Shown here in pieces: positions 1 to 8,945 of a stretch of DNA of 64,000 nt. Position 1 is the stretch's first letter. Every line of letters begins with the position of its first letter. Below the pieces are notes generated by a model. It searched no databases, was not told the DNA's origin, and saw only the letters and a program-made list of their open reading frames with translations. A program made the translations under genes and the position numbers. The DNA is taken from positions 62,001-126,000 of the forward strand of contig CAVUPF010000011.1 of assembly GCA_963743285.1 (NCBI GenBank), read 5' to 3'. Source of the stretch: CAVUPF01 sp963743285. Its GTDB lineage: Bacteria > Actinomycetota > Thermoleophilia > Solirubrobacterales > 70-9.

Positions 1-163
1 GATGTGGGAATCACTCGGACGTAGAGCCCTCGCAGTTCTTTGATCTCCGCGGGCGAGGCGACCCGAATCGCTCGGATAAGGGCGGTGGCGGTGATCGGCT
101 ACTCAGGCAGCGAGAGGTCGGTGCAACTTAATTGCGGTCTGCTGCCGTGATGGGAAGCCGAGT

Positions 164-1246
164 ATGGCTCCATCTGTGAACAAACGCTGGGCTCAAGTGC
201 TTGCGGGTCTGGCGGCGCTGGTGGGCTATCTGCTTCCAAAGCTCGCAGACCCCAACGCTCACTGGCCGCTGTGGGATGTCGCCGTCTACTGGTGGGGCGG
301 GCTGCAGGCTGTGCAGGGTGCGACTCTCTATGTCACCGGCGCCCTTTACCACTTCACTTACCCGCCCTTCGCTGCCGCGGTCTTCGCGATTGGCGCGGAT
401 GCGCCGGTGGGTTATTTGAAGTTCGCCATCACCGCTGCAAGCCTGTGCGCGCTCCCCGTGCTCTGTTGGCTGGCGCTGGGCGCGGCCGGCGTGCGTCGGC
501 GGCCGGAGACCGTGTTCGCCTTGACGGCGCTCGCACTGCTCATCGCACCGGTTGGCATCACGCTGCGCTTGGGCGAGGTCAATCTGATTCTGGCGGCGCT
601 GGTCGGCACCGACCTGCTGCGCCGCCGCGACGGCGGCCGGTGGCAGGGAATCGCTACCGGGCTGGCGGCCGGGATCAAGCTCACTCCACTGATCTTCGTG
701 GTCTACTTGTTAATCACCAGGCGGGTCAGGGCGGCAGCCATCGCAGCCGGGACCTTCGCCGCGACGCTCGCCGCGGGTTTCGCTTTACTGCCATCGCAAT
801 CGTGGGCTTTTTGGCTGGAAGGAGTCTTCCTCAACGAGAACCGGGTCGCAAACCCGGCCAACCCGGGGAATCAGTCGCTGGCTGGGGCGGCAGCCCGACT
901 GGCCGGGGGGCTTGCCCCGGCCCGGCCATGGTTGCTCGTGGCGGCGCTGCTGACCGGCCTGGCCGGGCTAGCGGTCGCTGCCTGGGCTCACCGGCGCGGC
1001 CACCGGCTTGCCGGCGTGGTGTGCTGTGCCATCACCGGTCTGCTGGTCTCGCCAATCTCCTGGGTCCACCACTGGGTGTGGGTAGTGCCGCTGCTGGTGA
1101 TGTTGGCCGCGTCCGCGTGGCGGCGACGCTCACTCTTCTACGGTACGGCCACCCTAGTGGTCGCCACCCTCTTTTCCGATTTCATTCCGCTGCGGTCGCC
1201 CGGCCATCAGCCCGGTCTGTGGCGGCTGCTCGCGGGTGATCCATAG
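164..1246 (+). CDS. Polytopic glycosyltransferase, GT87 (DUF2029) type
   Basis: The 360-residue product is very hydrophobic with about nine to ten membrane segments and fits the GT87 family, which transfers mannose or another sugar from polyprenyl phosphate on the outer face of the membrane. Visible family marks are a YPPF stretch near residue 67, GEVNLIL near 145 (usually GQVN) and a KLTP motif near 174. The start ATG gives a short charged N-terminus followed by the first membrane helix. The 3' end looks damaged: the frame stops at 1244-1246, yet another frame continues with a further hydrophobic helix (IVLCGLAVLAGTGIALA) up to a stop at 1351-1353, so a one-base deletion near 1237 may have cut off the last helix. 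The acceptor is unknown. Confidence 0.75.
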   Translation: MAPSVNKRWAQVLAGLAALVGYLLPKLADPNAHWPLWDVAVYWWGGLQAVQGATLYVTGALYHFTYPPFAAAVFAIGADAPVGYLKFAITAASLCALPVLCWLALGAAGVRRRPETVFALTALALLIAPVGITLRLGEVNLILAALVGTDLLRRRDGGRWQGIATGLAAGIKLTPLIFVVYLLITRRVRAAAIAAGTFAATLAAGFALLPSQSWAFWLEGVFLNENRVANPANPGNQSLAGAAARLAGGLAPARPWLLVAALLTGLAGLAVAAWAHRRGHRLAGVVCCAITGLLVSPISWVHHWVWVVPLLVMLAASAWRRRSLFYGTATLVVATLFSDFIPLRSPGHQPGLWRLLAGDP

Positions 1247-1708
1247 TGCTCTGTGGCCTGGCCGTGCTGGCGGGCACGGGCATTGCCCTCGCTCGGGAGA
1301 GCGCTGAGTATGGGTCCTTCAGCACTTCTGAACCCCAGGCGGAGGACAAGTGATCGCCCTGCCTAATGGGCGCGTCGTCAAGGAGATCTCACTCCCACCC
1401 CAACGCGCCTTGCCCAGCCGGCGCCGTGGGTGAGACGCAGGTTGATCGACCCCATCTGCTCACCACCCGTCGGAAGGCACAACCTCAGAGTCAGTTGGTC
1501 GATGCTGCGCTGCCACCAGGGTGCAACGCATGACAGGCGCTTACGACGCGCAGATCACCAAAGCGCTCAAGGAGCATCTCACCAGATCCCTAGGCATGTT
1601 GGAGCCTGACTCGCCCTCGGCGGGTGACTCGACCAACCGGGACAAACGTTGAGAATTGGTCGAGCTTCTCACACGTAGCACAAGCCGGCCCCGGATCTGC
1701 GCGGCCGT
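1247..1708. other. Intergenic stretch without a convincing gene
   Basis: The first hundred bases encode the probable lost last helix of the upstream glycosyltransferase in a shifted frame. From about 1354 to 1708 only short open frames occur, for example one beginning at the ATG near 1530, and I recognise none of them. The low coding density matches the decayed state of the whole left part of the window. Confidence 0.5.
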
Positions 1709-2434
1709 TCAGCCAGTAGCCGGCGTCAGCCGACAGCGCACTAGAGTCCGAACGACACTCAGGCCGTCGCGGGCGGTGAGCTTCTTGCCTTCTTCGGTAC
1801 GGCGCGCCCGGTAGGAGACGGGAACCTCGTAGATGCGGTGGCCACTCTGCAACACGCGGGCGGCGATCTCCGGCTCGATGTCGAAGCCACGACAGCGCAG
1901 CCGAAGGCTGCGGAACAGCTCAGTGCGAAGCACCTTGTGGCAGGTCATAATGTCGGTCAGGTAGACGTTGAACAACACGTTGGCGCACATAGTCATCCCG
2001 CGGTTGCCCATCACGTAGAGCAGGGAGTGACTCGTGTGGCCCTCGAAGGCGCGCACGCCGAACACGACACTCGTCTCGCCCTCCAATAGCGGAGGCAACA
2101 GCCTGGCCAGATCGGTGGCACAGTACTCCAGGTCGGCGTCGAAGATCGCGACCAGCTCACCCTGCGCGTGGTCAAGGGCTGTACGCACGGCCGCACCCTT
2201 ACCCTGGTTTTCTGCGTGGCGGTGCACCGAAACGCCTGCGGGCCAGTCGTCCGAAGCGAGAATCTTCTCGGTGCCATCAGTGGAACCGTCATCAACCACC
2301 ACCAGCTCATGCGGGATCGGCAGCGAGACGTCCATCACCTCCGCGATGGCTTGCGCTACGGTCGCCCGCTCGTTATACACGGGCATGAGGATCGAAAGCG
2401 TCGGCACGGCGCCGCCAGTATGCCAGGCAGACAC
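1709..2434 (-). CDS. GT2 family glycosyltransferase (dolichyl-phosphate mannose synthase-like)
   Basis: The product is a 241-residue GT-A fold transferase of family 2, without C-terminal membrane helices, like soluble polyprenyl-phosphate mannosyl or glucosyl synthases. The nucleotide-sugar binding start ILMPVYNE is at residues 15-22, VVVDDGSTDGT follows near 45, and the metal-binding FDADLEY (DxD) is near 100. Such enzymes charge polyprenyl phosphate with a sugar that membrane glycosyltransferases then use, which suits its location between two of them. The annotated start is GTG at 2434; a second in-frame GTG at 2407 lies directly before the conserved first strand and is equally possible. 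The acceptor and sugar cannot be told from sequence. Confidence 0.85.
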   Translation of the reverse strand: MSAWHTGGAVPTLSILMPVYNERATVAQAIAEVMDVSLPIPHELVVVDDGSTDGTEKILASDDWPAGVSVHRHAENQGKGAAVRTALDHAQGELVAIFDADLEYCATDLARLLPPLLEGETSVVFGVRAFEGHTSHSLLYVMGNRGMTMCANVLFNVYLTDIMTCHKVLRTELFRSLRLRCRGFDIEPEIAARVLQSGHRIYEVPVSYRARRTEEGKKLTARDGLSVVRTLVRCRLTPATG

Positions 2435-2528
2435 GGCAATCGAGTCCGACGATCGCGATCCCGGTGCCGGAGCCGTCGTCGCGACCTAGGATTGCGGTGG
2501 CCCATGCCAGCCTGGTACCCGGCTGGCT

Positions 2529-3779
2529 CTAGCGGTGCGACGTGTGCTTCTGGTGGTCGTAGGCGACGCCATAGTCTCCGCCCGGCGCTCCGCCCCGAAC
2601 GTGTATGTAGGTGAGGTACTGCACCGACAGTGCCGCCTGTGCCACAACGAGCACCGTCAGCAAGCGGCGCCCCCGATTTGGCTGCAGTAGCGCGGCCGCG
2701 GCGACGGTAACGAACGGCAATGCGAAGGCGACGATCAGGTAGTGGCGGTAGATCAGCACCCCACTCGCGGTGATCAGCAGCCCGTAGCCCCACACTGACG
2801 CCCGGATTGCGAGTCCGGTATTCGATGCCCTGCGCCCAATTGGTCGCTCGGGCTTCCTGCGTCGCGGCCAAATCGTGAGCGCGAACGCCTCGACCCATAT
2901 TGCTAGGCCCGCGACGAGGATCACGACGAACGTGATCGCGCAGAGATACAACGATATGCCGTCGACCGTAGGCCACGCGAGCAGCTTCCAAGAGTCGGTT
3001 CCAAAAGAGGTAAACAGATTGAACCCCAGCGGATATGAGATCCAAAATGCCCAGAACCGTGGTTCGATCGTGTTCGTCAGGCTGCGCATCGGAGCGCCCT
3101 CGTGGGAGAGCACGTGCACCAGCCACGGTAGGAGCGTCAGCGCGCCCAGCAGCGAACCGGCCAACCACCAGCGCCAGCGGGCGCTCCCGCGGTCAAACAA
3201 CGCTGTCCATGCGGCGAAGGCCCCTGCGAAGAAGAAGCCGGTCATGTGGATCTGCCCTAGCCACGCGCCGAGAACGCCCCACGCAAACGCGCCTCCGCGA
3301 TGGCCGCGGCGCCACCAGGCGAACAGCATTGCGATCACGAACGGCGGCAGCACCGACTGTATCCAGAGCTTGCGGCTGAACAGCACCGCCAGCGGATTCA
3401 CGGCAACCAGCGCCGTACCCCACAGCCACGGCTCCCGCTGGCGGGGAGGGACTACCCTCAGCGCGAACACCGCGAGCGCCACGAGCGCTAAGACGTTCAG
3501 CACCATCACCCCCCGTACGAGCTGGACCGGGCTGTCCAGCCCTAGTCCCTTCGCCATCAACGAGTAGACCCAGATGCCCATCCCTGGGTTGCTCGTTCCC
3601 ACGCCCGACGTCTGCCCCACCCACGGAAACGGATCCAAGCCAGTCGCGTGGTGAAACAGGAACATCTCGTCGCCCTTGTACTCCATGTCACTGGGCCAGA
3701 CGAGGCGCAAAATCACTCCAAGCAGCAGCGCGGCACCCAGGGCAACCGCCGCTCGCCGGTGCACGACGCGGCTGATCAA
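2529..3779 (-). CDS. Membrane glycosyltransferase, GT39/PMT-like
   Basis: A 416-residue polytopic protein with about ten hydrophobic helices. After the first helix comes YKGDEMF (residues 34-40), the acidic periplasmic-loop signature of PMT/ArnT-like enzymes that use polyprenyl-phosphate sugars. It lies upstream of the GT2 gene on the same strand (94 bp apart), so the two may form a donor-synthesis and transfer pair. The frame opens with TTG at 3779; GTG at 3764 is an alternative, and no ATG precedes the first helix. The C-terminus ends in a short charged tail. The family is assigned from topology and the acidic motif only, so confidence in the fold is higher than in any substrate. Confidence 0.7.
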   Translation of the reverse strand: MISRVVHRRAAVALGAALLLGVILRLVWPSDMEYKGDEMFLFHHATGLDPFPWVGQTSGVGTSNPGMGIWVYSLMAKGLGLDSPVQLVRGVMVLNVLALVALAVFALRVVPPRQREPWLWGTALVAVNPLAVLFSRKLWIQSVLPPFVIAMLFAWWRRGHRGGAFAWGVLGAWLGQIHMTGFFFAGAFAAWTALFDRGSARWRWWLAGSLLGALTLLPWLVHVLSHEGAPMRSLTNTIEPRFWAFWISYPLGFNLFTSFGTDSWKLLAWPTVDGISLYLCAITFVVILVAGLAIWVEAFALTIWPRRRKPERPIGRRASNTGLAIRASVWGYGLLITASGVLIYRHYLIVAFALPFVTVAAAALLQPNRGRRLLTVLVVAQAALSVQYLTYIHVRGGAPGGDYGVAYDHQKHTSHR

Positions 3780-4385
3780 CGCGCCACTCCCTGCGAGTCA
3801 AGCGCTAGGTTGCGGCTCACCGATCTGAGGTTTTTCCGTAGGCGTTCCGGCACCGATCCGCCCGATAGCGGCGGCGCCACCGATACCGACACCGACGACA
3901 ACCGGGCGCTGCTCCACGCCGGCAACCTAGCAGCGGGTGACTATCGCGAGGGTGGGGGTGGGGGTGACCCTGGCCAGCCTGGCGAGGCAGTGACGCGCGA
4001 AAAGTCATTGAGGGCTGCGCCGGGAGGCAGCGTAGATCCCCTGCAAGGACGGGCTGATCAAGCGCAAGGACGTCTACTCGGACTCGGTCTCGATCCTGCG
4101 CCAGGTCGGCCTGCTCGATTAGGTCTGCGCCGCATTCCACTCCTGACTGGCGCATCGGCCCAATCCCGCCCGCCCTCGCTCAACCAGGTCTCAATCACAG
4201 CGGCTGAGTCAGGCGGTCGCCGTGATCCGAGGTGTCTCGGCTGTCGAGCGGTCATCGGCTCTCGATCAGTCCACAGGCAGCCTTTCACACCTTGGCCACA
4301 AGATCTGCACAGCCCGGCAACTTCGGCGCAGCGCTGCCCGGATATTAGTTGGGCGCTGCTGCTCACCTAGACCGAGGAGACTCTC
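3780..4385. other. Low-coding interval upstream of the phosphodiesterase pseudogene
   Basis: No intact gene is visible in these roughly 600 bases. It contains a G-rich tract at 3951-3965 and a recognisable protein scrap at 4042-4122, listed separately. The last 60 bases before 4386 carry the leader of the phosphodiesterase gene, including an accgaggaga ribosome-binding segment close to its ATG. Confidence 0.5.
4042..4122 (+). pseudogene. C-terminal remnant of a SnoaL/NTF2-like protein
   Basis: Twenty-six codons read CKDGLIKRKDVYSDS followed by VSILRQVGLLD and a stop. This is the typical last strand and helix of SnoaL-like or ester-cyclase-like polyketide cyclases, where a 'DGLI..w.dY.D...lL.QlG' pattern closes the domain. 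An in-frame stop stands at 4033-4035, just before the scrap, and no matching N-terminal part is seen in the preceding 250 bases. I infer a truncated relic rather than a gene. The match is short, so the family name is tentative. Confidence 0.45.
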
Positions 4386-6194
4386 ATGTTCACACGCATC
4401 AATCGCGGCGTACTAGCACTCGCGATCGCGGTCATCGCGGCCGGAATTTCGGCTGCCGTGGTCTTCGCACATCCCTGGCGCGACCATGGAGGACACCGCG
4501 AGAGCGCCGTCTCCCACGTGCTCATGATCTCGGTCGACGGCATGCACCAGTCCGATCTAGCCTGGTACGTCGCCCACCATCCGGAACTCGGAGCTCGCGC
4601 GGCTGGCCAAGGGCGGCGTCGAATACACCGACGCGCAAACCGCCGACCCGTCGGACTCCGATCCCGGCGGTACGGCGCTGATGACCGGCGGCGACCCGAA
4701 GGTCACCGGCATCTATTACGACGACGAGTACAGCCACGGGGTGTTCCCGCCCGGCACCACCAACTGCTCGGGTCCGGTCCCGGGCGGCAACGTGATCTAC
4801 GACTCGCCGGACGACCTGCTTCCCGAAGTGCCGGACCTGTTGAAAAACGGGAGCGGCAACACCTTCCCGTCGTTCGATGAGGGCGGCTCGATCTACCCGG
4901 GCGGCGTTGACAAGGACCCGGGCCTGATCATGAACCTGAGTCCGCACCCGCAGTCGGGTCTGAACCCGGCGACGTACCCGGTCGACCCGAAGACCTGCAA
5001 GCCGATCATGCCGTGGGACTACCTGCAGGTGAACACGATCTTCCAGGTGATCCACGACGCCGGCATGCGGACGGCGTGGTCTGACAAGCACGCGATCTAC
5101 ACGTCGTTCAACGGCCCGGGCTCGAACGGCGAAAGCATCGACGACTTCTTCGGGCCGGAGATCGACTCGCAGGCGGTCGAGCCGAACGGCGTGCCGTACC
5201 CGGTCGACGGCGCATGGACGGCCGACAACGCCGCGACCAAGCAGTACGACTCCTACAAGGTCCAGGCGGTCATCAATTGGATCAACGGCTACGACCACTC
5301 CGGCACCGGACCGAAGGTCGGCACGCCGGCGATCTACGGGATGAATTTCCAGACCGTCTCGACCGCCGAGAAGCTGAAGAGCTCCCCGGCCGTGCTGATC
5401 GGCCCGAACGCGGAGGGCAACTACACCGAGGGCCCATCGCTGCCGGGCGGCTACGTGACCGATAACGGCGTCCAGGTGCCGGGCCCGCTGCTGGAGAGCG
5501 CGCTCGAATTCGTGAACGAATCCCTGCAGCAGATGGCCGACAGCGATCCAGGCCGACGGCGAGGCCGGACTCGACGGCGATCATCCTGACCGCCAAGCAC
5601 GGCCAGTCGCCGTTGAACAACAGCCAGCTGCAGCGGATCAACGACGGTCCGATCATCGAAGGCGTCAACGCCGCCTGGGCCGCAGTGCATCCGAGCACCC
5701 CGACGCTGGTCGTCCAAGAGGCCGACGACGACGGGCTGCTGTGGTGGCTGTCGGACCGCTCGCAGGAAGCGGCTGACTTCGTCAAGACCTACCTGTGGAC
5801 GCATACAGCCCCGGCCGTCAACTACGCCGGCGAGACGATCACCGTCGAGCACTCTGGCCTCCAGAGGATCTTCGCCGGCGAGCAGTCGGCGCGGTTCTTC
5901 GGCGTCGCGAACTCCGAACCAGACCACCCGGACGTGTTCGGAATCGCGCAGGTCGGCACGATCTACACGACCGGCTCGAAGATCGCCGAGCACGGCGGGG
6001 ACAACCCGGGCGACCGGGACGTGCCGCTCGTCGTCTACGCGCCCGGCACCGTCCGGCCCGGTCAGTCGGGCGCCTCGGTCGAGACGACCCAGGTCGCGCC
6101 GACGATCCTGCAGTTGCTCGGACTCGACCCGAACTCGCTGCAGGCCGTCCAGCGGGAGGGCACGAAGGTCCTACCCGGCCTCGCCAGTCACTGA
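4386..6194 (+). pseudogene. Secreted alkaline phosphatase/phosphodiesterase family protein, broken by three frameshifts
   Basis: Together three frames encode an exported type I phosphodiesterase/alkaline phosphatase superfamily enzyme of about 600 residues. The N-terminus has a signal peptide (MFTRINRGVLALAIAVIAAG) and the nucleophile-region motif LMISVDGMHQSDL. The middle has ALMTGGDPKVTGIYYD, and the end has TAKHGQSP, AEHGGDN and TTQVAPTILQLLGL, which carry metal-ligand positions. Frame breaks: an extra G near 4583 splits the expected HPNSELARLA, an extra base near 5542 splits MADAIQADGE, and another near 5567 precedes DSTAIILTAKHGQSP. Only one-base insertions are needed to restore the whole protein, so either a very recent pseudogene or sequencing error is possible. 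A strong hairpin follows the stop codon. Confidence 0.85.
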
Positions 6195-6208
6195 TCGGAC
6201 CCGCGATC

Positions 6209-6248
6209 GCCTCGCCGGGCGCGCTCGCCACGCGCCCGGCGAGGCTTT
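6209..6248 (+). terminator. Intrinsic terminator after the phosphodiesterase gene
   Basis: A perfect 15-bp stem (gcctcgccgggcgcg at 6209-6223 with its complement at 6231-6245) and a 7-base loop begin 15 bases after the stop codon and are followed by TTT. The stem strength and position fit a Rho-independent terminator with a short U tract, common in high-GC genomes. Confidence 0.75.
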
Positions 6249-6344
6249 CATGTAGAGCGGCCCGTCCTCGACCTCGATGACCGGTATTTGCGCTGGTAGC
6301 GCTGGCAGAAAGGAGCGCCTCGCTTGATTCGCGTGCTTTGTGGT

Positions 6345-6555
6345 GAGCCCGCGGCCAGCCGCGGGCCATTTCGCGCAGGGCGGTGCGCCCCTCCTTGAGG
6401 CAGCGATCGACTTTGGTAAACGACCACTGGTTCATCGCGCCGACCTCGGCGTAAGAGAATCCGGCGACAACCAGGCTCAAGGCCCGGCGCTCGGCGGCTT
6501 CAGGGCGGCGAGGCGTGTCCGGCTTAAAGCCGAGTGCGCCGGGATCGAGAGGGAG
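6345..6555 (-). pseudogene. Remnant of a sigma-70 family factor, region 4
   Basis: On the minus strand the codons read ERRALSLVVAGFSYAEVG, then AMNQWSFTKVDRCLKEGR and TALREMARG. This is a sigma region 4 helix-turn-helix of the ECF-like kind, where the recognition helix ends in an R.L.EGR..LR pattern. No region 2 is found upstream on that strand and the frame is lost beyond position 6345, so only the DNA-binding tail survives. An unrelated HTH protein is possible but the spacing and motif favour a sigma factor. Confidence 0.55.
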
Positions 6556-7001
6556 TTCCAGAGGTCGCTCCGGAGGCGCCGAATTTCGTCGGGTCGATGG
6601 CGTGCGCTATGCCGAAGCACTGACCCCGCGCTTCTAGCCACCTCGTCGCGTCCTTGCGCTGGCCGATTGCGCGCTCGGACATTCGCCTGCCGGGGGCGCT
6701 GATGTGGACATGCAACTGGGGCTACTATTTAGGCTGCCTGGGTGGTCTGGCGAGGCAGAGCAGGTTCGCTGGTCTCTTGTGACCCCCACCACTCGCTGCG
6801 CCAGGAGCTGGATGGCGGCTGGACCCTTCGCTTCCGGCCCCTGAGCGCGGCCGAGGTCGGAGCCGCGTTGGGAGCGTTTGGGCGCTAGCGCACCCGGCAT
6901 AGCGAGTTCAATCCCGCGTCGCTGGCGCTGGGCGAGCTCTTTCGACAGATCGAGTCATGGCATTCGTGCTTGACTACCGGCTATCGCAAGCAAACCCATA
7001 G
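6556..7001. other. Unassigned interval left of the insertion sequence
   Basis: No intact gene is present. A plus-strand open stretch around 6766-6888 ends in ELDGGWTLRFRPLSAAEVGA and a stop, and looks like the tail of a real protein by composition, but I do not recognise it. Its continuation after the stop (EFNPASLALGELFRQIES) also looks protein-like, suggesting a broken gene interrupted further by the insertion sequence that begins at 7002. Confidence 0.35.
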
Positions 7002-7018
7002 TAGTGCTCCGTTAGCTC
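7002..7018 (+). repeat. Left terminal inverted repeat of the IS701-type element
   Basis: The 17 bases tagtgctccgttagctc are repeated in inverted form at 8447-8463 with no mismatch and are preceded by the ATAG target repeat. Confidence 0.9.
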
Positions 7019-7127
7019 GGTGGTGCCCGCAGCGGGTGATCGGGCGGCAGCTCTCTGCGGCAGGTGGTGCAGGTTCCCTGCCAGCAGGCCAGGAGCCCTT
7101 GCAGCTCCCGAACGACCCCGAAGAGGG

Positions 7128-8378
7128 TCAGGCTGCCGCCCTGGCTGGAGGGCAGCGTTCTCGCTCCAGGCTGAGGAAGGCGTGTGCGATGGAGACGAGC
7201 GTGACGTGGTGGTTCCAGCCGCGGTAGGTGCGGCCCTCGAAGTGGTCCAGGCCGAGGGCGTCCTTTAACTCGCGGTAGTCCTGCTCGATGCGCCAGCGCA
7301 GCTTGGCGAGACGCACCAGTTCTTTGAGCGGCGTGTCGGGCGCCAGGTTGGAGAGCCAGTACTTGGTCGGCTCTGACTCTTTGGAGGGCCACTCGCAGAT
7401 CAGCCAGCGGAGCGCCAGCTCCTCGCCGGCCTTGTGAGCCTTGTGGCGCAGCCCGATATTCGCCGGACGGACCCTGAGCACGAGGAAGCGCGAGCTCATC
7501 TTGCCGCGCGTCCCCTCACGCCAGGTGACGCTCACCGCTTGCTTCTTCCCCGCGCTCAGAGCCAGTTCCTTGAGCGAGGAGGGATCCTCGCGGTAGCGCG
7601 CGGCGGGCGGGCGACCGCGCCCCGCGGGCTTCGGCGGCTGCTCGGGCACGACCTCCTCGCGATAGGCGGAAGTCGTTGCCTTGACGTCGAGCACGTAGGA
7701 GAGCCCTCGCTCCTCCAAACCGCTGCGCAGCTCGGTGGTATCGCCGTAGGCGCCGTCACCGAGGATGACCGGCGGATCGAGCCCCCAGGAGCGAAGCTCG
7801 TCGATCATCTCCAGCGCCAGCCGCCACTTCTCGGTGTGGTGGATGTCTGGCGGCAGCTTCGCCTTCTGGCGGCGATCGGAGTTGAACTCGCCCTCCTCGT
7901 CCCACTCCTTGGGGATGAACAGCCGCCAATCGAGCGGACACGACGCGCTCTCTGAGGCGGCGTTGACCGAGACCCCGATCTGGCAGTTGCCGACCTTCCC
8001 CAGCGCGCCGCAGTACTGGCGCGCGACGCCGACCGACATCTTCCCGAACTTGGGGAAGCCCGTGTCGTCGATGATCCACGCCTCGGGTTCTAGCTCGGCG
8101 CTGATCCGCTCGGCCAGCGCCCTTCGCACCGGCTGCCAGTCCCACGGGGACTGGTTGACGAACTGCTGCAGGCACTGCTCATCCCCATCCTCGAGCCTTG
8201 CCGCCATCGGCTCGATCGACTTGCGCTTGCCGTCCAACATCAGCCCGCGCAGGTAGACCTCTCCCCAGCGGCGCTGGTCCTTGCGCGGCATCGGCTCGAA
8301 CATCTGCTCGGCGAAATCGACCAGGCGGCCGCGAACTCTTCGCAGTTTTGCGGGCGTGAGTCCCGACACCTCACTCAT
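7128..8378 (-). CDS. IS701 family transposase (DDE)
   Basis: A 416-residue DDE transposase that cuts and joins the ends of the surrounding element. The first catalytic Asp lies in IDDTGFPKFGK, followed by the family-typical VGVARQYCGALGKVGNCQ. The second is in LGDGAYGD, and the Glu is near the end in RWRIEQDYRELKDALGLDHF. Start choice: an ATG at 8378 is preceded by ggaggagg at ideal spacing, so I prefer it over the upstream in-frame ATG at 8402. The frame is complete and fills most of the insertion sequence, leaving about 110 bp of left-end and 70 bp of right-end DNA. Confidence 0.93.
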   Translation of the reverse strand: MSEVSGLTPAKLRRVRGRLVDFAEQMFEPMPRKDQRRWGEVYLRGLMLDGKRKSIEPMAARLEDGDEQCLQQFVNQSPWDWQPVRRALAERISAELEPEAWIIDDTGFPKFGKMSVGVARQYCGALGKVGNCQIGVSVNAASESASCPLDWRLFIPKEWDEEGEFNSDRRQKAKLPPDIHHTEKWRLALEMIDELRSWGLDPPVILGDGAYGDTTELRSGLEERGLSYVLDVKATTSAYREEVVPEQPPKPAGRGRPPAARYREDPSSLKELALSAGKKQAVSVTWREGTRGKMSSRFLVLRVRPANIGLRHKAHKAGEELALRWLICEWPSKESEPTKYWLSNLAPDTPLKELVRLAKLRWRIEQDYRELKDALGLDHFEGRTYRGWNHHVTLVSIAHAFLSLERERCPPARAAA

Positions 8379-8446
8379 TCTGTCCTCCTCCGTCGATGTC
8401 ACCCATCGGCGGAGGGGTTCGCCAGCTGAGTGCGAAGTTCCTGCAA

Positions 8447-8463
8447 GAGCTAACGGAGCACTA
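8447..8463 (-). repeat. Right terminal inverted repeat of the IS701-type element
   Basis: Exact inverted copy of 7002-7018, followed by the second ATAG of the target duplication at 8464-8467. Confidence 0.9.
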
Positions 8464-8476
8464 ATAGAAGAGAGCT

Positions 8477-8674
8477 GTGAAAGTCAAGGCAGAGGGCATC
8501 GAGGCAGAGCTGGGCAACAACGGGATCACCCTGCGGATCGCCGACAACAGCGGGAAGGCAGTTGGCCGTCTTAAATTCGGTCGGGCGAAACTACGCTGGT
8601 GGAAAGGCAAGGCCAGCACCAACCACAAGGACGTGCCGCTGGAGAAGTTCGTCGTCTGGCTCGACGAACAGTAG
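8477..8674 (+). CDS. Small conserved-looking hypothetical protein
   Basis: A 65-residue basic protein starting with GTG (MKVKAEGIEAELGNNGITLR). It has an alternating beta-strand pattern (ITLRIADNSGKAVGRLKFG) followed by a WWKGKA turn, with no membrane segment or signal. I do not recognise a named family. The start lies 13 bp from the right end of the insertion sequence, with only a weak agaaga ribosome-binding segment between them, so its original promoter has been separated from it. Confidence 0.5.
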   Translation: MKVKAEGIEAELGNNGITLRIADNSGKAVGRLKFGRAKLRWWKGKASTNHKDVPLEKFVVWLDEQ

Positions 8675-8945
8675 GAGAAGCAGCTAGCCGTTGCTGCCTT
8701 GCGCTTCTCGACTGGGCGCCGCGGGTATTCGGCGGGAATGTCGGTGTGGCCCAAGAAGACCAGTATCGCGGAACTGCGCTTCGTCTGCTCGATGTAGAGT
8801 GCTGCCGTGGCTGACTTCGGCCCGACATCCTGGAGCCGCGGCTGCGAGTCGTGTTCTGCGGGACGGCTGCCCGCACCGCATCGGCCCGAGTGGACGCCTA
8901 CTAGGCGGAGCCCGGTGGTCCGCTCCAAAGACTAGCCTGCGCGGC
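8675..8945. other. Interval before the Mrr-like gene
   Basis: About 270 bases with stops in all frames that could matter; I see no gene, RNA or clear promoter. Confidence 0.4.

Larger units (their letters stand above)
7002..8463 (-). mobile_element. IS701-type insertion sequence, complete
   Basis: The 1462-bp element has perfect 17-bp terminal inverted repeats, tagtgctccgttagctc at 7002-7018 and its complement at 8447-8463. It is flanked by a 4-bp direct repeat ATAG (6998-7001 and 8464-8467), the target duplication expected for the IS701 family. It contains a single uninterrupted transposase gene on the minus strand. With intact ends, target duplication and gene, insertion seems recent compared with the decayed surroundings. 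The right end lies only 13 bp upstream of the start of the next small gene, whose promoter it may have displaced or replaced. Confidence 0.9.

Noticed and set aside
1..163. Minus-strand open frame at the window edge (ALIRAIRVASPAEIKELRGL)
   Set aside because: It looks protein-like but has no start or stop context inside the window and I recognise no family.
4165..4178. gcccgccctcg match to the tRNA-Thr 3' end, possible second attachment site
   Set aside because: Only 11 GC-rich bases agree and the flanks differ, so chance is likely at this base composition.
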